A stretch of DNA of 64,000 nucleotides from Taeniopygia guttata (lineage: Eukaryota; Chordata; Aves; Passeriformes; Estrildidae). Location: the NCBI RefSeq assembly GCF_048771995.1, contig NC_133063.1, forward strand, positions 67,594,014-67,658,013. The letters run 5' to 3'. Of this stretch, positions 36,578 to 51,200 are shown in pieces. The position numbers and the translations under genes were made by a program. The notes under the pieces are model-generated. The model searched no databases. It was not told where the DNA came from and saw nothing but the letters and a program-made list of their open reading frames with translations. How positions within the stretch are numbered: position 1 is the stretch's first letter; each line of letters starts with the position of its first letter.

Positions 36578-39224
36578 GATCCTGCTTGCACAGGTATTTT
36601 ACATGTCTAAACACAATTCTGAAGTCTGGCACATGAGATGCAAAATGCATGGTTTGTTAAGTAAGTACATATTAAGATGACTGACTAAAAAGATTCTACC
36701 AATTCTTACAAACATACATAGTACATATGTTTCTGACATCTATATTTTCTCTGATTTGTCACATTTGTCCAAACTAATCAACTGAGACAGACGGCAATAT
36801 CTTTCTCCATTATCTTTATGGAGCCAAAAGGATTGATATTTCAGTATTTATCCGGTAAACTGGTATGTTTAATATATACTTAATTGAATACATACCTATT
36901 TATGACCAGAGCAGGAAATCCACTCACCTTTGCTAAATTTCTTCTGGACTGACACTTTATTTACTAAACTCAGACTGAAATGCACAATTAGTTTTCAGTA
37001 AGATCTCCCTGACTGTGAATTTTAAAACACTTTGAAGTGTACACTTTGGTAGTGTTAGCTGATGTGCCTGTACCAATGGGTATATGTTATTCAGCACACA
37101 CAGGTATTTCTGTATGGCTGAACATATTCATGAAATGTGCCAGCCAAAACACTACATATATGATCATTGCTCACTGAGGGCATCATTCACGTAGACTTGA
37201 CTTTCTTTCCTTAACCTGGCATATTTTCTAGGTCTGAGGTGGCTCCTGCTAGGTGTCTGATATGCTTACTGTTTCTATAAACTAATAATAGTAACATCAC
37301 TAAGTAAAATGCTTCCTGGCATATATTAGTACAAAAGATTGAGCAAGACAAAGCAGTAATGGTGAAATGAAGAGGGTGAAGAAAATCTATGTATATATAA
37401 CATCAAAATGGGGTCAGACACTCCAAAAACTTAGTACAAAGGCTTCACCCTGGATCCAAAGGAACATGTTCACACATCATATAGTCCTGTACAGAGCCAA
37501 GATGAAATGCAAAACAATTTTGAAATTGTCTATTTTTTGCATTTACTGTCTAAAAAATCTGTATTTGTCTTACATAGTGAACCTCAATAAAAATGTAAGC
37601 AACACCCACACCAGATGGAATCAGGTCATTTACCCTCTTTCTTTAAGTGGCACATGGTAAAGGGAGAGCAGTGATCGATTCTGCTTTTGTGTGGCCAATT
37701 ATATTGGCTAATAACATATCACAAGCAAGAAGGATTGCACTCAGTCTCACCTGCTGAGCATCCAGAACAAAGCAGGTAATTTTGAAGAAAATGTCAGCAA
37801 GAGGAGAGAGGGAAAGAAAGCAATTGTGCTAGCAATCCACTTCACTACCCAGAAGACTGAGGTCCTTTGGGGCTACATGGCAGTGTTGGCTTTTAATTGA
37901 TGCCATTTTGGAAAAGATCACCAGGCTATGCCATTACTGGTCCAAGTTTCTCTGCACTGTTGATAAACAGACCGATTTTTGGCATCAGGTCTTCAGGCTT
38001 GGTGAGGAAGGTGTTAACTTCACGGATATAGTTAGCAGTCAGCATGCTTTAGGTATGCTTCAGAAGTAGTCTTCCACACTGAACAGAAATGTTTCCACAA
38101 AAAATTTCTTCCCAGTGTGATGGGAAAGGGCCCCACAGGAAGCCTCCCTCTTAAGGTAAGCACCCCGCATACAGCAGATACCCAAACTCAACATCAGGTA
38201 TTTCCCATTACATGTTCATGTGAAGTTTGTATATGAATGAAACCTACAGGGTTTATAAGAAATTATTAAATGTACAAATGGGACTTCTACCATCAGATCA
38301 TAGTGCTAGGAAAGGCCAGGGAGAAATAAAAGCTGTACACACAGCAATAGATGTATTCACTAATCAAATATAAAGACATGAAGCAGAAATGCCTGTCCCA
38401 GCATCCAGACAGCATAACCAGTGAGAAGGAAGATAGGAATGTGAAATGCCATTTTGAGTGAAGGGAGCTTGTTTGGAAGCAACTCTGGATGAATGATGTT
38501 GGGTTACCCTTGCCCGCCCTCCCTCTAGATATGCCAATTCCCTGGACTTCCTCTGGCAGGGAGTCACCTTTTATCACCTTGGGTAAATAAGCTGGTGGGA
38601 AAGATCCTTCTTGATAAGAACGGAACTACAGGTTTTCTGGTTTCATACCTTTTTTCTGTTGTTGCCAGCATGATATTTGACTGTTTTTGCTAAAAAATAG
38701 CTTACTTAATATTTTCTTTCGTTTGATTCCAGGAAACTGAATATAGACTGCTCCTCACTCAGAAGGTGTCAAACATGTCAGAAAGAGGTGGATGACTTGT
38801 GAAGTGCTGTGCACTCTCTTCAGATTAGGGTGATTTAGCAATGCTAAGGGCAGTTGTCTACTGACCTGAAAGGCATCGAACACCAAGACTGTAAGGAGAT
38901 CTTCAGGTCTGCCAATACCTGCAAACTCATCACTGTTGTCTAACAGAAATAAAACTTGTTTTTACATTGCTAAGGGTCTCTAGGCTTTAAAAGCAAAACC
39001 AAGGATTTTGCTTGCACATCATGCAGCTCAGAATGAAAATACAAAAATACCAACCCCCAAACTAACCAAGAACACACAAACAGCCGAAGATATACTGTTC
39101 ATTGTACTTATAAAGGATATGTTTGATAAACAGTTTCCACATGTAGAATCCAAATTACAGTCAAGACTGCAGATGTGGCAAAACAGGACACTTGTCTTCG
39201 CTGGGTGCTCCCCAGAGGATCTGG
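36578..39224. other. Unique sequence, no gene seen
   Basis: AT-rich, with no recognisable repeats. The longest open frame (97 codons at 37367) is Lys/Ile/Asn-rich, as expected for random AT-rich DNA. Confidence 0.5.
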
Positions 39225-39335
39225 ATGTGTACTGTGGAAAGCTGCACTTGTCCTCTCCTTCCAGATGACTTCCAATGTGACCTTGGGCAAGTAACTCGTC
39301 CGTGCCTCAGGTAGTTTGCCATAAAATTGTGCTCT
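39225..39335 (+). mobile_element. MIR: MIR-like SINE relic (3' part)
   Basis: AATGTGACCTTGGGCAAGTA followed by ACTCGTCCGTGCCTCAGGTA and GTTTGCCATAAAATTGTG parallels the diagnostic MIR stretch 'tgtgaccttgggcaagtcacttaacctctctgtgcctcagtttcctcatctgtaaaat'. MIR is an ancient tRNA-derived SINE mobilised by L2 and known from amniote genomes including birds, where recognisable copies are few and old. Only the core-to-tail part is readable; the tRNA-like head is not. The overlapping 86-codon frame at 39008-39268 is not convincing as a gene. Confidence 0.6.
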
Positions 39336-40368
39336 CATTCTGCATCTTTGACTGGCCTTGTTTATTTACACAGTATACTAGTCAGAATAGATGCTGTTAC
39401 TCACTCTGTGTTTGTACAACAGATAGCAAACAGAGACCCTGACCTTAGCAGGAGCTCACAGGTGACCCACCGTGTTGTGAGAGATGTCAGGATGTCAGAA
39501 ACAAAAATAATGCTAATCTTTCTCTTGTCTCAGCCTCTATGTTAAAGAATTTGAAACAGTATACAAAACAGTTCAACAAGACTTTGGATATGCACGGATG
39601 ACATGTTTTTCTCTATGACTTTCTAAATTTATGTCTAACATGGAGAATGGAAGACAGTGGACTTGGCTTCTCCAGCATATGGGTATTTGTTACACTCAAT
39701 TCTTCTGCTTCAACAGCAGATTCATTTTGGCATGATTCCTCAATTACATGACTTGTCTCAGTTCAAAGAGATATAAATCACTAGTACTTCAGGTGCCTGT
39801 GCTAAATTTAGAGAGGATATTCAATAATTAAATTCAATAATGTAGTGTCGTTTTCTTGTCAAAGGCAGAAAAAAAATCCCCAAGTAGAACAGAATACTGC
39901 CAAGCTTGTGTTTGTTAATTCACCTAAGGATGGAGGCAGTGAGTGGCTTCTGGCAGAGGACATCAGTGGGATCGCTGGTGCCAAAGCAGTTTGCAGCTCC
40001 AGAGAAACAAGTCCCACCACTACATAAGGAATGCTTACATGTAAACACACATAAATCGCTTAATTTTGGAACTTTTATTAAAGTGGCCACAGCACTGTGT
40101 TTCTTAGCATAGATAGCAAAATCCTTTCTCAATTGCAGAGTCTGCAGAGTCCTGCAGAGAGCATGAGCATGTCCCTAGCTAAGTGCTGTTCCCCTTTTCT
40201 GTAAGAGATGCTTAATCTCACCAGGCCAGAGTATGCTTTGCTCTCTAGACTAACATTTGCCCCCACACCTCTGAGAGCATGAAACAAACCTTGAGATGCA
40301 TCCACTCTTGTTTCTTCTATAAATTCTAGCAATTCTTTTTCCTAAGGGTAATTTTTTCAATACTTGTA

Positions 40369-40394
40369 AATTTACCCTTTATTAAGGGTAAATT
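40369..40394. repeat. Short perfect inverted repeat
   Basis: AATTTACCCTT and AAGGGTAAATT form 11-bp perfect arms with a TATT loop. A further half-site CCTAAGGGTAATT lies 25 bp upstream. Could be a small hairpin or chance in AT-rich DNA. Confidence 0.7.
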
Positions 40395-42244
40395 CTTATT
40401 ACTAGAAGGAGTTGTTCCTTCAGAGCATCCCTAGGTCAGTCTCAAAGTTACAACAGGCCATGCCAGACTCATCAAGGAAGGCAAAGCTTTTAACTTTCCT
40501 CTGTATCAAAATAGTGGTACCCTGCCCTGTAGCAGGGCCACACAGCAGAAGCAGGGAGAGACACAGGGGTGCTCAGGAACCAGCTTTGCACTAAGGGAAA
40601 TAAGGATTAACTTTGCCCGCCTGCCATAGAAGCAGCAAGGAAATGCTGGAAAGGCTGTAAAGCAAAGAACAAGAGGAGGTGGGCCCGATCTCGTCAATAT
40701 AAACAATAGCTTTAGAAATGTATTTGAAACAGTATAACTAGGTTCACTGCAGTGGGTAGTTGAAATGTCCATGTTGTAGGTTTTGTGACATGCAACCTCA
40801 TACATGCAAAGCAGATCAGTTGGAGATGCTGAGGATTTTCACCAGAGATCATCTGCCAGTGGTGTTTACCATGCACTTTCTGCAGTCTGCTGTTCCTTCT
40901 CTCTCTGATCTGCAGTAGAGAGTTGAGCTTTGCTGTTATGATGAAAATTCCTCTCCCTTTTGGGATAATGATCAAAACCCCACCCAAATTTACCAGATAC
41001 ATCCACCCATCCCATGCAGACCAGCTCTGTGCAGAAAACATGTTTGCTCTGTTTGTGAATGAAACCAGGCAGAGGCAGGGAAGACAGGATGAAACCCATT
41101 CCTCTCTTCTGGCACGGTGCCCTCCTTCCATTGCTCTGCTGTCCCTGAAGCTGACAGGAGAACTCCACTGGAGCTCCTGCTCCTACTGTGGGCTTATCTT
41201 GCCTCAGGGAAACCACTTCTCCCTGAGCCAAGCACCGTGCTCTTTAGCACAGCCATCCTTTCACGGGAGCCAGTCAGTGCGCAGCCTGCTCTATGCCCAT
41301 GACCATACCTCTCCGCCCAGATGCTCAGCCTCGCTTAGCTTTTGCTTCACTGGACTTTGAATATTGTAATACCAGGCTTCCCAGCAACATCTGGATGTGC
41401 AATGTTTGCTACCAGCTGTACTTTATACAGTGTGATGACGTGAAGAAGAGATTTTAAAATCACTGAGGTCTGTCCTGGAGGGCAAACTTCACCTTTACAA
41501 GTGGCCACTTACAGAGCAGGATCCCATGTCAAAGAAAAATCATAGAATGTTATTTTTCAAAAAAAATTCATGGGAACAAAAATACAAGGGAAACACAGAA
41601 ATACTAAAGCATGTCACTGTGGGTTCAACTCCTGCCGACATAAGACATCAAGAATATCAGGAGGAAACCCCAGGAAAGGCAGTGCAGGCAGCAGGGCTGC
41701 AGACAGCCTTGCTAGGGGTCATAGGCTGCCCCCACCCCTGTTATTTTTCCCCACAGGCATCTGACTCCTTTGGCAGCAAGAGGAGGAAGCAGCCCCAGGC
41801 CCAGGCAGGCATCCAGGGAGCCCTGTCTGTTTGCAGCCAGAGGCAAAGGCTCATGCAATTATTGTGTGAAGCTGAAAGACAGTTATTCTGCTGTCTTCAT
41901 TTTTAAAGACAAGGAAAGCATGGGTCTACAAGCTGAACACTGCTGTACCATGTTGACAGCATTTCTTGTCGATGACCTCAGTATTTGCTCATTCTGACAT
42001 CACTGTCAGGAGCAATATAATTCAGGCTGGTGTCCTGTGAAATGCTCCCTGGGCAGATTTACAAGAGAATAAGGGCATGTGCCCTTCTGGACAGCAAGCC
42101 ATTATGTTCTTACCTTTCAAAATGAGACTGTGAATAGTGATGAGGGAAGTTTGGAACATTCCCTCTCATCCACTGCTGATCATTTCCATTGCATTTAGAA
42201 ATGAGGCCTTAAACCCTGAGGCCTTCACAACATTTTCAGCAGAC

Positions 42245-42290
42245 TTTTGAGGAAGAAAAGTATATTCTTTTGAGGAAGAAAAATATATTC
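42245..42290. repeat. 23-bp tandem duplication
   Basis: Two head-to-tail copies of a 23-base unit beginning TTTTGAGGAAGAAAA and ending TATATTC, differing at one base (G versus A). A simple slippage product. Confidence 0.9.
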
Positions 42291-45200
42291 TAGTATAGAG
42301 GTATTCAAAGAATTTCAGAGCAATATCCATCTTCTGCAGAATTAAAAGTTCTATGTTTATCATAACATTTTTCTGTGCAAAAGATATATTGGTTGAAAAA
42401 GAAGGCAGAAATTGCTTCATAAAAGTCAATAATTGTTGTTTTTTTTTCTGAAATGAAAGGTTTGGCCTGAACTCTGGATCTCCCTTTAAATCCCAGGAAT
42501 ATCTTTGTTGTCTTACATAAGTCCCTTCTCCTCAGAGAAATTTTCATCCTTGTATGATTGAAAGTAATATTATCTAAGAAATGAGCTCATGAGAAGCCAG
42601 ACTGAACTGATCCGTACAGTACAACAAACATATTGCCTGTACATGAGTGCTAATTAGCATATCAGCATACATGCTATTCCTAGGAACTGCCCCTCTTTTT
42701 GTTATCAAGCACTGAACCCAGTTCAGTACTGTACCTGTGCTTCAGACAACGTGAGATCATGAATTGGATTTTGATGACATTCAACTGAAAAATCAGGCAG
42801 TCTAGGTCCTGAGGATGCATCCTAGCTAAGGATGCCATACCAATTTATGTTGGTGCTAAGTTACAGTTATGTTCCTTCACTGTGAGCAAAAGGCAGATAC
42901 CATAAACCACATGTAGAAGTCAATGAGGAGAGGAGCCTAAATTGTGTCAGAGCATCTCATCTGTTGCAATTATTTGACATCACTCTGCAGCAAGAAAGGG
43001 CGAGTAATTGAGGCAAAGATCTCTCCAACCACTACTCTCCAGCTTAGGGATACATGCCAAGTTGTGACTCGATTACATTCTTTTCCTATTTATTGATCCT
43101 TCCTCAGGACATCTTTTCTCCACAGTTACCACCACCAAAAATGTACAAGCAAGTAAAGCGTACAGACAGTGTCCTAGCTGACTATCTCAAAGGTGTAACA
43201 AATGCATGACTGCCATTCAACTAGATGCCATTCATCCAGATGACTGGATATGATATTAAGGATGAGAAAGGCATGGAATTCCAAAATTTCTGTGATCTTT
43301 AATCTTATTTTCAAGCTTCCAAAGACTTACAACACTCTATCAAGTTACTTACAATCCCCTTCTAAGTGGAAAAACTTTTTGTGGTTAGGCACAGCATGTG
43401 ATCTGCAACATGATTTCTTCAAACAGGAGCCGAGTTGAGTTATTCTATACTGCTGTTGTTATTGCAAAATGAAACAAGACAATTATCATTCAGGTTATAG
43501 TGGTTTCAGAACTGTAAAATTATTATCTACGTATGTAGCTCAGTGGAGGAACTTTATTAGGGAGCTCTATCCACATACATGTTCTGCCTAAAGGGTTGTG
43601 TTCAAAAAGAAATTTTGCTTATACATCTCTGCAGCATGTACTCAGAAATCATTTGCTACTCAGTATAACTATAAAAAAAGCCCATGTAAAAATTCAAAGG
43701 TGAAAATTCTTGAAAATTATCAGCTAAAGCAGCTGATATATTTTCCTGGTGCTGTATTTTTTTTGCCATGCTTGCTATACCCCAGCAGTACTGCAGCACT
43801 GTTAAAAGGCAAGAGCTATAGTTTTCCTGTGCTTCTTTTTTATTGACTGTGGTGGGAATGAAGTGGGGTCTTAGATTTCACCATGGGGCTTAGGGGCACG
43901 TGACACATTTGCTTTGCATAGGTTCCCAGTGGGAGCTTAGGGAATAAGAGCAAACCTTATTCTCTGCCTCCCTTCACACCACAGCAAGGCACAGACAAGG
44001 ACTCAGTTATCTGAGGCTGACCTCAGGCACAAGATAAGTTGTGAGAGATATTTCTGGGCAGGAAAACAGACATGGGTTTAGTCTTGTTAAACAAACACCC
44101 TGTTGTCTTGCCAGTGTTGAACTGGGTGCAGAAAAAATCCACTTCCCACACGAAGCTGATCTGACATACAAAGGAACAGCTCTGGTTCTCATCATTCCAG
44201 AATAGCACAAATCCTGCCACCTGTGATAAAATAAGAAAGAAATTTCACTTCAGTTAATTTCTCTTCTGTCCTGTAAAAGCTAGTTATGAGCCTCCTTCCT
44301 ATGAAATGTGGTTTCATAAGAGGCTTTCATACATTACTTTGATTCTACTCTGAGTTTTTGTGTAAAAAGATAAGGACAGCACAACCCTTCTTTCCTGCCT
44401 GCATGCTGGCATTATTACCAAACAGGTCATAAACAGGTCACCAACAAGGGGAGTGCTGGCAGGGCAGGCTGAGCTGCTTTCACTCCTGTTCAATAGAGGA
44501 AGAGGTTTGGAACATGATACACTAATTGGTTCCAGAGCCATCTTTGCTCTTGGGTGGATGGGATGCTAGAACAATGGGACAAGGAGTAATTCCTTCAGTT
44601 TCAAACTTTTAAAAATTCTATAGCATTCTCCAATACAAAAATAAAATCTCATGACCCTCCCCAAACTGCAACTCCAGAAAAAATATTTATCTAGGTCCTT
44701 TTCCAACATTGTATATTCATTTCCATTTGTCTTGTAACTTTTTACTGCAATTAAACAAACAAGACTGTGCTTCAAAACAAAAAAGAATTTTTTTTTTTCA
44801 CTTGACAAATTGATGATAAACACTGTTTCTGGGGCAGAAAACAGCCCAGAGATCTTGTTTCTGTGATCTCTCCACAATGCACCAGTGAAGGTCATCAACA
44901 CATTGCAGTCCTGTGGTAACATCCAGCTGTCCTTCCCCAATAAATCCCATGTCTCTGAAGTCCTAGAGGTTCACTTCTGGTACTGGGTACAAGATCAATT
45001 GATGTGAAGCCATTCACTCCTCCCTGTGTGATTGATCATGGCTAGCACAGGACCTGGCTTCCTTTCTCTGGCAGAACAGTAAACTTTAGAACAGGTTATT
45101 AACTAATCAGTAAGTCTGGAACTGGAAATAGGGAATGTTTGAGTATGAATTTTCAAATGGGTGTCACCGATGCTTGGCCTTGTAACATTTCTCAGTTCTG

Positions 45201-48178
45201 CATACATGGCTATTTATACAGCACCTCAGCCTACTGTGCTTATGGTAGTTGCACATAAAGCAGTCAAGCTGAATTGCTGTCCTTAACTTCCAGAACACTT
45301 TTTAGATACCATTTTACATTTTATATTTTATTTGCAGTAGTAGTCCTGGCTCAGATTAGGCTGATTAAGGGTGGCTTTCATTTTCTTCACTTCACTGGTC
45401 ATCTGTGGCTTCAGGATTGAATTACATTACAGCTAGATGTTTCACATCTGAAGGGAAGGAGCGAGCAACCAGGAAGAAAAGAAAAAAGCGGAGAGGTCTG
45501 TGTCTACAGCCAGCACCAGTGCCCTCCACAGAGACAGGAATCAGACATCCCAACTTGGTTCATTCCCACATCACTCCACATGGAGGCATTAAAACATGGC
45601 ACCTGCTGCTGAGCTGCAGTGGAAAGTTTAAAACTTGCTGAAGTTCAGAAGTGGCAGAGACAAAAGCCCTGGCACCTCTGTGTGTCAGTGCAGATGTGGT
45701 TGCCACCAATAACTCCCATATATTTCATCCAAGTGGATTCAGTCCTGGCAATCCCCAGGAACAATCCTGACAGTGGACATTCTTCCCTAGCCTTTTCTAT
45801 TTGCCTGATGGTGAGTCACAAGAGTGTATGAACATCTTCTTTGGGACACCCTGTAGCCTTCAGTGTAACCTGAACATAATGAAAAGTCTATTTGCAACAT
45901 GGTACAGCTACTGAGTAGCTGAAAATTTTCATGAAATTTCATTGCTGTAGACTTTCAGGGCTATTTCTCTGCTTATCTTAAACTGTGAAAACAGTTTAAA
46001 AGATACTACTGTAGTTCTTTGCAAAAGCCCTGCTGCCACTGCTGTCTGTATTTTCATTCATTCCTCATCTACTGTGATTGCCTTATTCATCTGTTTCATG
46101 TCAAGAATTTCACACAATTCAGTATCTTTTAAAACAGCTAGAGTTTGCTCTGCAATTATGTGTAATGTTCATTTCTTAATCCAAAATAACTGTAGCCTTC
46201 ATGGGATCAGATTTCTGCACATTGCTTTCTATTAATATGCGATCTAGCTGTTGCTGATGCAGTCACACTTCTTGGAGAAGCAGAATTTGCAGAATCCACT
46301 GATCATCTTTGTGCATGAGACAAGAATCAGGCTGATTAATACACTTTGGGCTGCTGTCCTCTGGGATGCAAGCGAACAAAGCTTTCATGACTGAGGAATT
46401 TGCACATGCACTATTCAATCCACAATAAAGGAAACTGCTTTGAAATAGCAGCTCTCACTCTATGGAACTTAGTGCAGCAGAAAGATTTCCTTGAAACCTG
46501 TAAGGATTGAGGAGTATAAGAAGAATCAGCCCCAGGAACAGCCAGAGATTAAACATTGGTAACAGCACTACCTGTTGAATTCTTATAAACCACTTCCACA
46601 TAGAAACAAAAGAAAAAATATCAATATCTGCTCAGGCCTGAAAACCTTTTCACACTGTGGAGATGCACAGCAAACTCTTCAATGTTTTTTGCTTCCCTGC
46701 TTACCTCTCTTTAAAGGGAGCAGAGCTCATCGCAGCAGTATGTTGCAAATGTTTTAAGGAGTTTTTTCCTACAGTGTACAGATATCTCTTGCTGTAGCTA
46801 AAGCTGCTTGTGACAAACACACCAATGCTTTTACTGCACAACAGGGGCACGTCACAGAATCAATGTCAATGAGCAAACCAACCCTCCAAAAATACACATA
46901 TGACCTTCATCTTCAAACAGACATTTTGTTCAGGTGTGAGTCCAGCTGGAACTGACTCTGTGATGACTGCAAGTCACCAAGACACTAGTAAAAACCCAGG
47001 CTTGAAAATAAGCTGGTTTTTTTATTAATCAGCACATGAAATATAACCTCCTTCCAAACAGAAAAGATCACATTTGCAAATGAGTACCTTTGATTCTGAA
47101 ACAAGGATAGCAAGACTTTCTTTTCGGATTTCTAGTAAGTTTCAGTACTGCAAAAAATTACACTAATTTATTGTACTTTAAATGCAGTTTTCCAATGCCA
47201 GTAACGAGGCGATTGCATGGCAAGGGCGCTGGGCAATCTGAAGCAGCCCTATAAATATAGGTTGCACATAAAGGTCATGTTGGTCTCATTAGCTGGTGTC
47301 ACCAGAAGCCATAGAAATCCCTGTAGTAGCAAAGACAAGTCTGAAAGCCATAGCTACAGCTATGAGTTCTTTGCAAAGCAGAATGAAAGCAGCTGTTTCA
47401 AATAAGAGAAAGTACATGTTTAAACTGTGCCAAATGTAAAATGATATGAAAACACAAGGAAACCCCTCCTGGACTGCATAATCAAACCCCTAGTGTCACC
47501 AGGACTGTAGAGTCAGCAAAATTCCATGACAGCTGGACTAATGCCAACATTTTGTGCAAGTCTCACTTCTGAGTTCAGGTGGTTTTCCTCAAATGACTTA
47601 ACTGAGGTGAGAAGAACAAATATCTGCAAAGCTTGCAGAATTCACAGAGTGTTGTTTGACAAATTTGTTTTCATGTTTCCTTGCATTTGCTCAGATTAGA
47701 AGAGGGAAGAAGAGGGGTGACCGTGTGATTCTTGGCCTACCTCCTAGCTGAGCACTGGGAGCACAGATGCTGTCCTTTTCAAATTGAAGGTCTGCTCCTC
47801 CTACAGCATGCTGGGTTTGGTGGACTTCCAGTTTCCTGTGGTAGTGATGTGTAGAGATTCCAAATCTCCAGAGGTAGCGAGGAAGAACCAGATAATCTGA
47901 CAAGCAGAATTTCATGATGGGAGAGACCAGTGACTATAAAAAAAGTTACTTGATTAGAAAGAGAGTTGTGTTTTCAGGAATGAACAAGATGTATCTGGCA
48001 GAGCAGAAAAAAAATCCACAGGAAAGCATTTGAGACACCTTAGACATATTTGACCTATGCCTAAGGAATATTCTGGAACTTTAAGGAAACTGTGTTTCTT
48101 GTACTGGCTAAGACACTCAATAAGCAAGTTAGAAAGCCTTGACAAGCCCTTACATTATATGCTTCAGTAAGACTAAGT

Positions 48179-48246
48179 TTCTGAAAAAGAAAAATAAAAA
48201 GAAAAATGAAAGAAGAAAATAAAAACAAAGGAGAAAAGAGAACAAT
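48179..48246. repeat. Purine-rich low-complexity tract
   Basis: About 65 bases almost entirely A and G (CTGAAAAAGAAAAATAAAAAG... to GGAGAAAAGAGAAC). No strict repeat unit. Confidence 0.75.
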
Positions 48247-51200
48247 TTAAAGGTATTTCCTCTGTTCTAGGTGAAATAAAAGGACCCCTCAAAATGACAG
48301 CCTGAAAATGAAAGTGGTGACTAGAATTTCCTGGCTGGATCTGGATCATGGAGTGTTCACCAACCTTCTCAGGTCTTCCATGTGAGATATGAGACAACCA
48401 AAACACCTTGCCCACGAGAAACCTTACCCTCTGCTTTCTACTTGCTCAGGCATCTTCAGGAGAGCTCTGTATGCCTTGGCAAAAACACTGTCTGAGAGGC
48501 ATCAAGAAGAGGCATCAGACAGCTGCTGGATCCCCTAGGCGCTGCCTGGGCCCACCTGCAGAAGAGTCAGAGGGGATTTACTGGCAACAAGACCGTAACC
48601 AGACTCAGGTTGGCAGAGGTGCCTTTGACTGGGAGGGACTTGATTTGTGGTACCTGTTTTTCTGGTGAACAGAAATTCCCTGCGACTGTCAGGCAGTTGG
48701 ACAGTTAAGGAACATGCAGTAAAATCAGCAGGAGGTAAGCCTAAACCACACGAAATACAGTCCTTCCTTACCAGTACACCCAACAATTAGTAATTTCTAT
48801 AATATGCTGCCACAGGGGTCTGGGATAGATGGCATCAGTATGGTGGGAAATGTTTTAGATGGATAGATTGACTGCAGTTTTATGACAGAATATAGACAGG
48901 ATGGCTCAAAGATATCTTTACCAACATATCTCCTATCAGAGTCACAGAAGAAGAGAAGGAGGGCTAAGGCTTATACATGTACCTCATAAAATTCTCCTGT
49001 CACTGTGGCAGGACAGAGACTTCAGGGCAGGATCTGCCAACCTGACCCCACCTAGTTCCACACCTTATGCATCCTCATGTCTCTGTGCACCTGGGTCTCA
49101 GATGGGCTGCTGGAAGTATTTTTTCTTTGGTTTTAAGACAATAGCTTCTATGTACCTCACATGCATACTTTTAATCCTCTTAAGGCACAATAACATATTA
49201 GGCATTGATTTACAAGCAGAGAATTGAGCAGATGAGAGTGAATCTCTCACCCGAGGACAAGCAAGCACTCTACAGTTTTGTTTAGAATTGAACATTGGTG
49301 TCATTACTTAAGTCCCCCATTTTTCAGACAATTTCAACTGAAAGGATATTCTCAAACTAGGCTGGATGCAGTGTGTAAGGTACACTAGAAAGAGGGGGGG
49401 ATGTGCTGTAAGCTCCAACACCACATGATTGTACTACACACACTGAAAGCCATGCACTCTGACATTCAGGACAATCAGTTGTGCATCCCCTGCAAACAAC
49501 GTGCTGCTCTAGAGGGGATCCCCATCAGCTTCAGATGCTACATCACATTTTCTTTAGCAGATAAGTTTTCTGGTGCCTGAGCAGAAAGAGCCCAGAACTG
49601 CAGTAGATATTAATCTTCAAAATAATGCTATCAAGATATTTACAGTGCTGTGTCATGGCAGTGATTTGCTTCCTCAGTTTGCTTCCTCAGAAAATGTAGC
49701 ATCTCTGCTGTGCTCACCACACTCAGATGTGACTCAGGACTGTCTGACTCAGCAGCTCTCCAGACAGCAGGTCATCATATGCCAGTGCCAAAGGTCTGTC
49801 ACTCTGTGCTCTTACATGGCAATACAGAAGGAATGCAAGTAATCAACATATGAGCTGTAACACTCAGCTATTAATCACATAGGTGCATAGACCTCCCAGG
49901 ATATGATATGCATTGTGGTTCAGCAGAAAAAATGTCGTTCCACTTTTTGGCTTTTGAATTTGTGATCTTTTGAAATCTTACTTCCCTCACTCATCTTACC
50001 CTGCAGTAATCTTTCGGCCTTGTGCTTTAGAAGGTTGATTCTTCCTGGCAGGGTGTCAGGAGCCCACTTGCCTAGCTGTATGAACCTTTATAGTGCTGAC
50101 ATTGGGCAGATCTTGTCTTGTGGGACCATCAAGTGCACATCTGATCCCTCTGAGTGAATATAGCATGCTCACCTTGGTCTTCTAGGAGCAGGCACCATTT
50201 TGGGTGTCTCCCACAAAAATGAGTCACCACTGTCCTATGCAGGATCAGATCCCTGCAGTCTGTGGAGATGTTCAGCTTGAGGTACCCAAACTCACCAGTC
50301 CTTTGTCAGAGTTTATGGTAGTGCTGACTCATTTACCTGCATAGTATCTGCATCAAGACAGAAACAAGAGATGTGGGGAGAAGCTCAACCAGTCCCAGAC
50401 ACATTTCCTGCTGAAGGCAGTTTTCAGAAACTTTTCTAGTTCCACTAGGCTGGGTTCTTTAACACAGGTATCACTGACATCTTAATGCCTTCACCTTCTA
50501 ACAACTTTCCTTGCTGTCTCTTCATTTATTTGTTCAGCATTAGCCATTGATTTGTTCAAATACTCATCAGTGTAACAACGCAGCTGAATCTCTGTAGTCT
50601 TTTGTTTACCCTGCCTAGATGTATTTCACACATAATATTGGCACAAATCCCAAAAGACACAAAACTAATGGTGACAATTCCTTGCCTGTCCAAGTTATAG
50701 AGGAAGAAAACCTGGCATGTAGATGACACTGGGTGAGACTGTTTACAGTGTGTACTTCAGTCTGGGGATTTAATGTAAAACTGTGATAAACGCAAACTGA
50801 ATTAATTTTTTTGTAACAGTGAGGCTTCAATTGCAATAGTCTTGTCAAGGATGGCTATTCTAGGTAGCAACAACAACACTACTCCTATGGTCCTTAGAGA
50901 TTAGTGGAATATTTTACCTCCCTTAGCTCAATTCCTTCTGAGAACTACGCTACAGATACTATGCCCTTCCTCACTTGCAATTATTTCCACAGATAACCTT
51001 ATCTTCACATGTAAGTAGCTATAAGTAAGCCAGGAATCAAAGAGAAAACATCACAGGGATGCTGTTGATAAAGCTACCTACATAAGAGACATACAGACCA
51101 AATGGCAAGAAAGATGTAGTGTTGATTATTGATACTGTGTAAGAAAAATAGTTACAACCAGAATAAAACTCATCAGAGTGATATGTCATCAAATGCAGAA

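Noticed and set aside
40712..41360. Open frames of 121-145 codons on both strands
   Set aside because: Three phases are open together and none shows a recognisable motif; no splice or start context singles one out.
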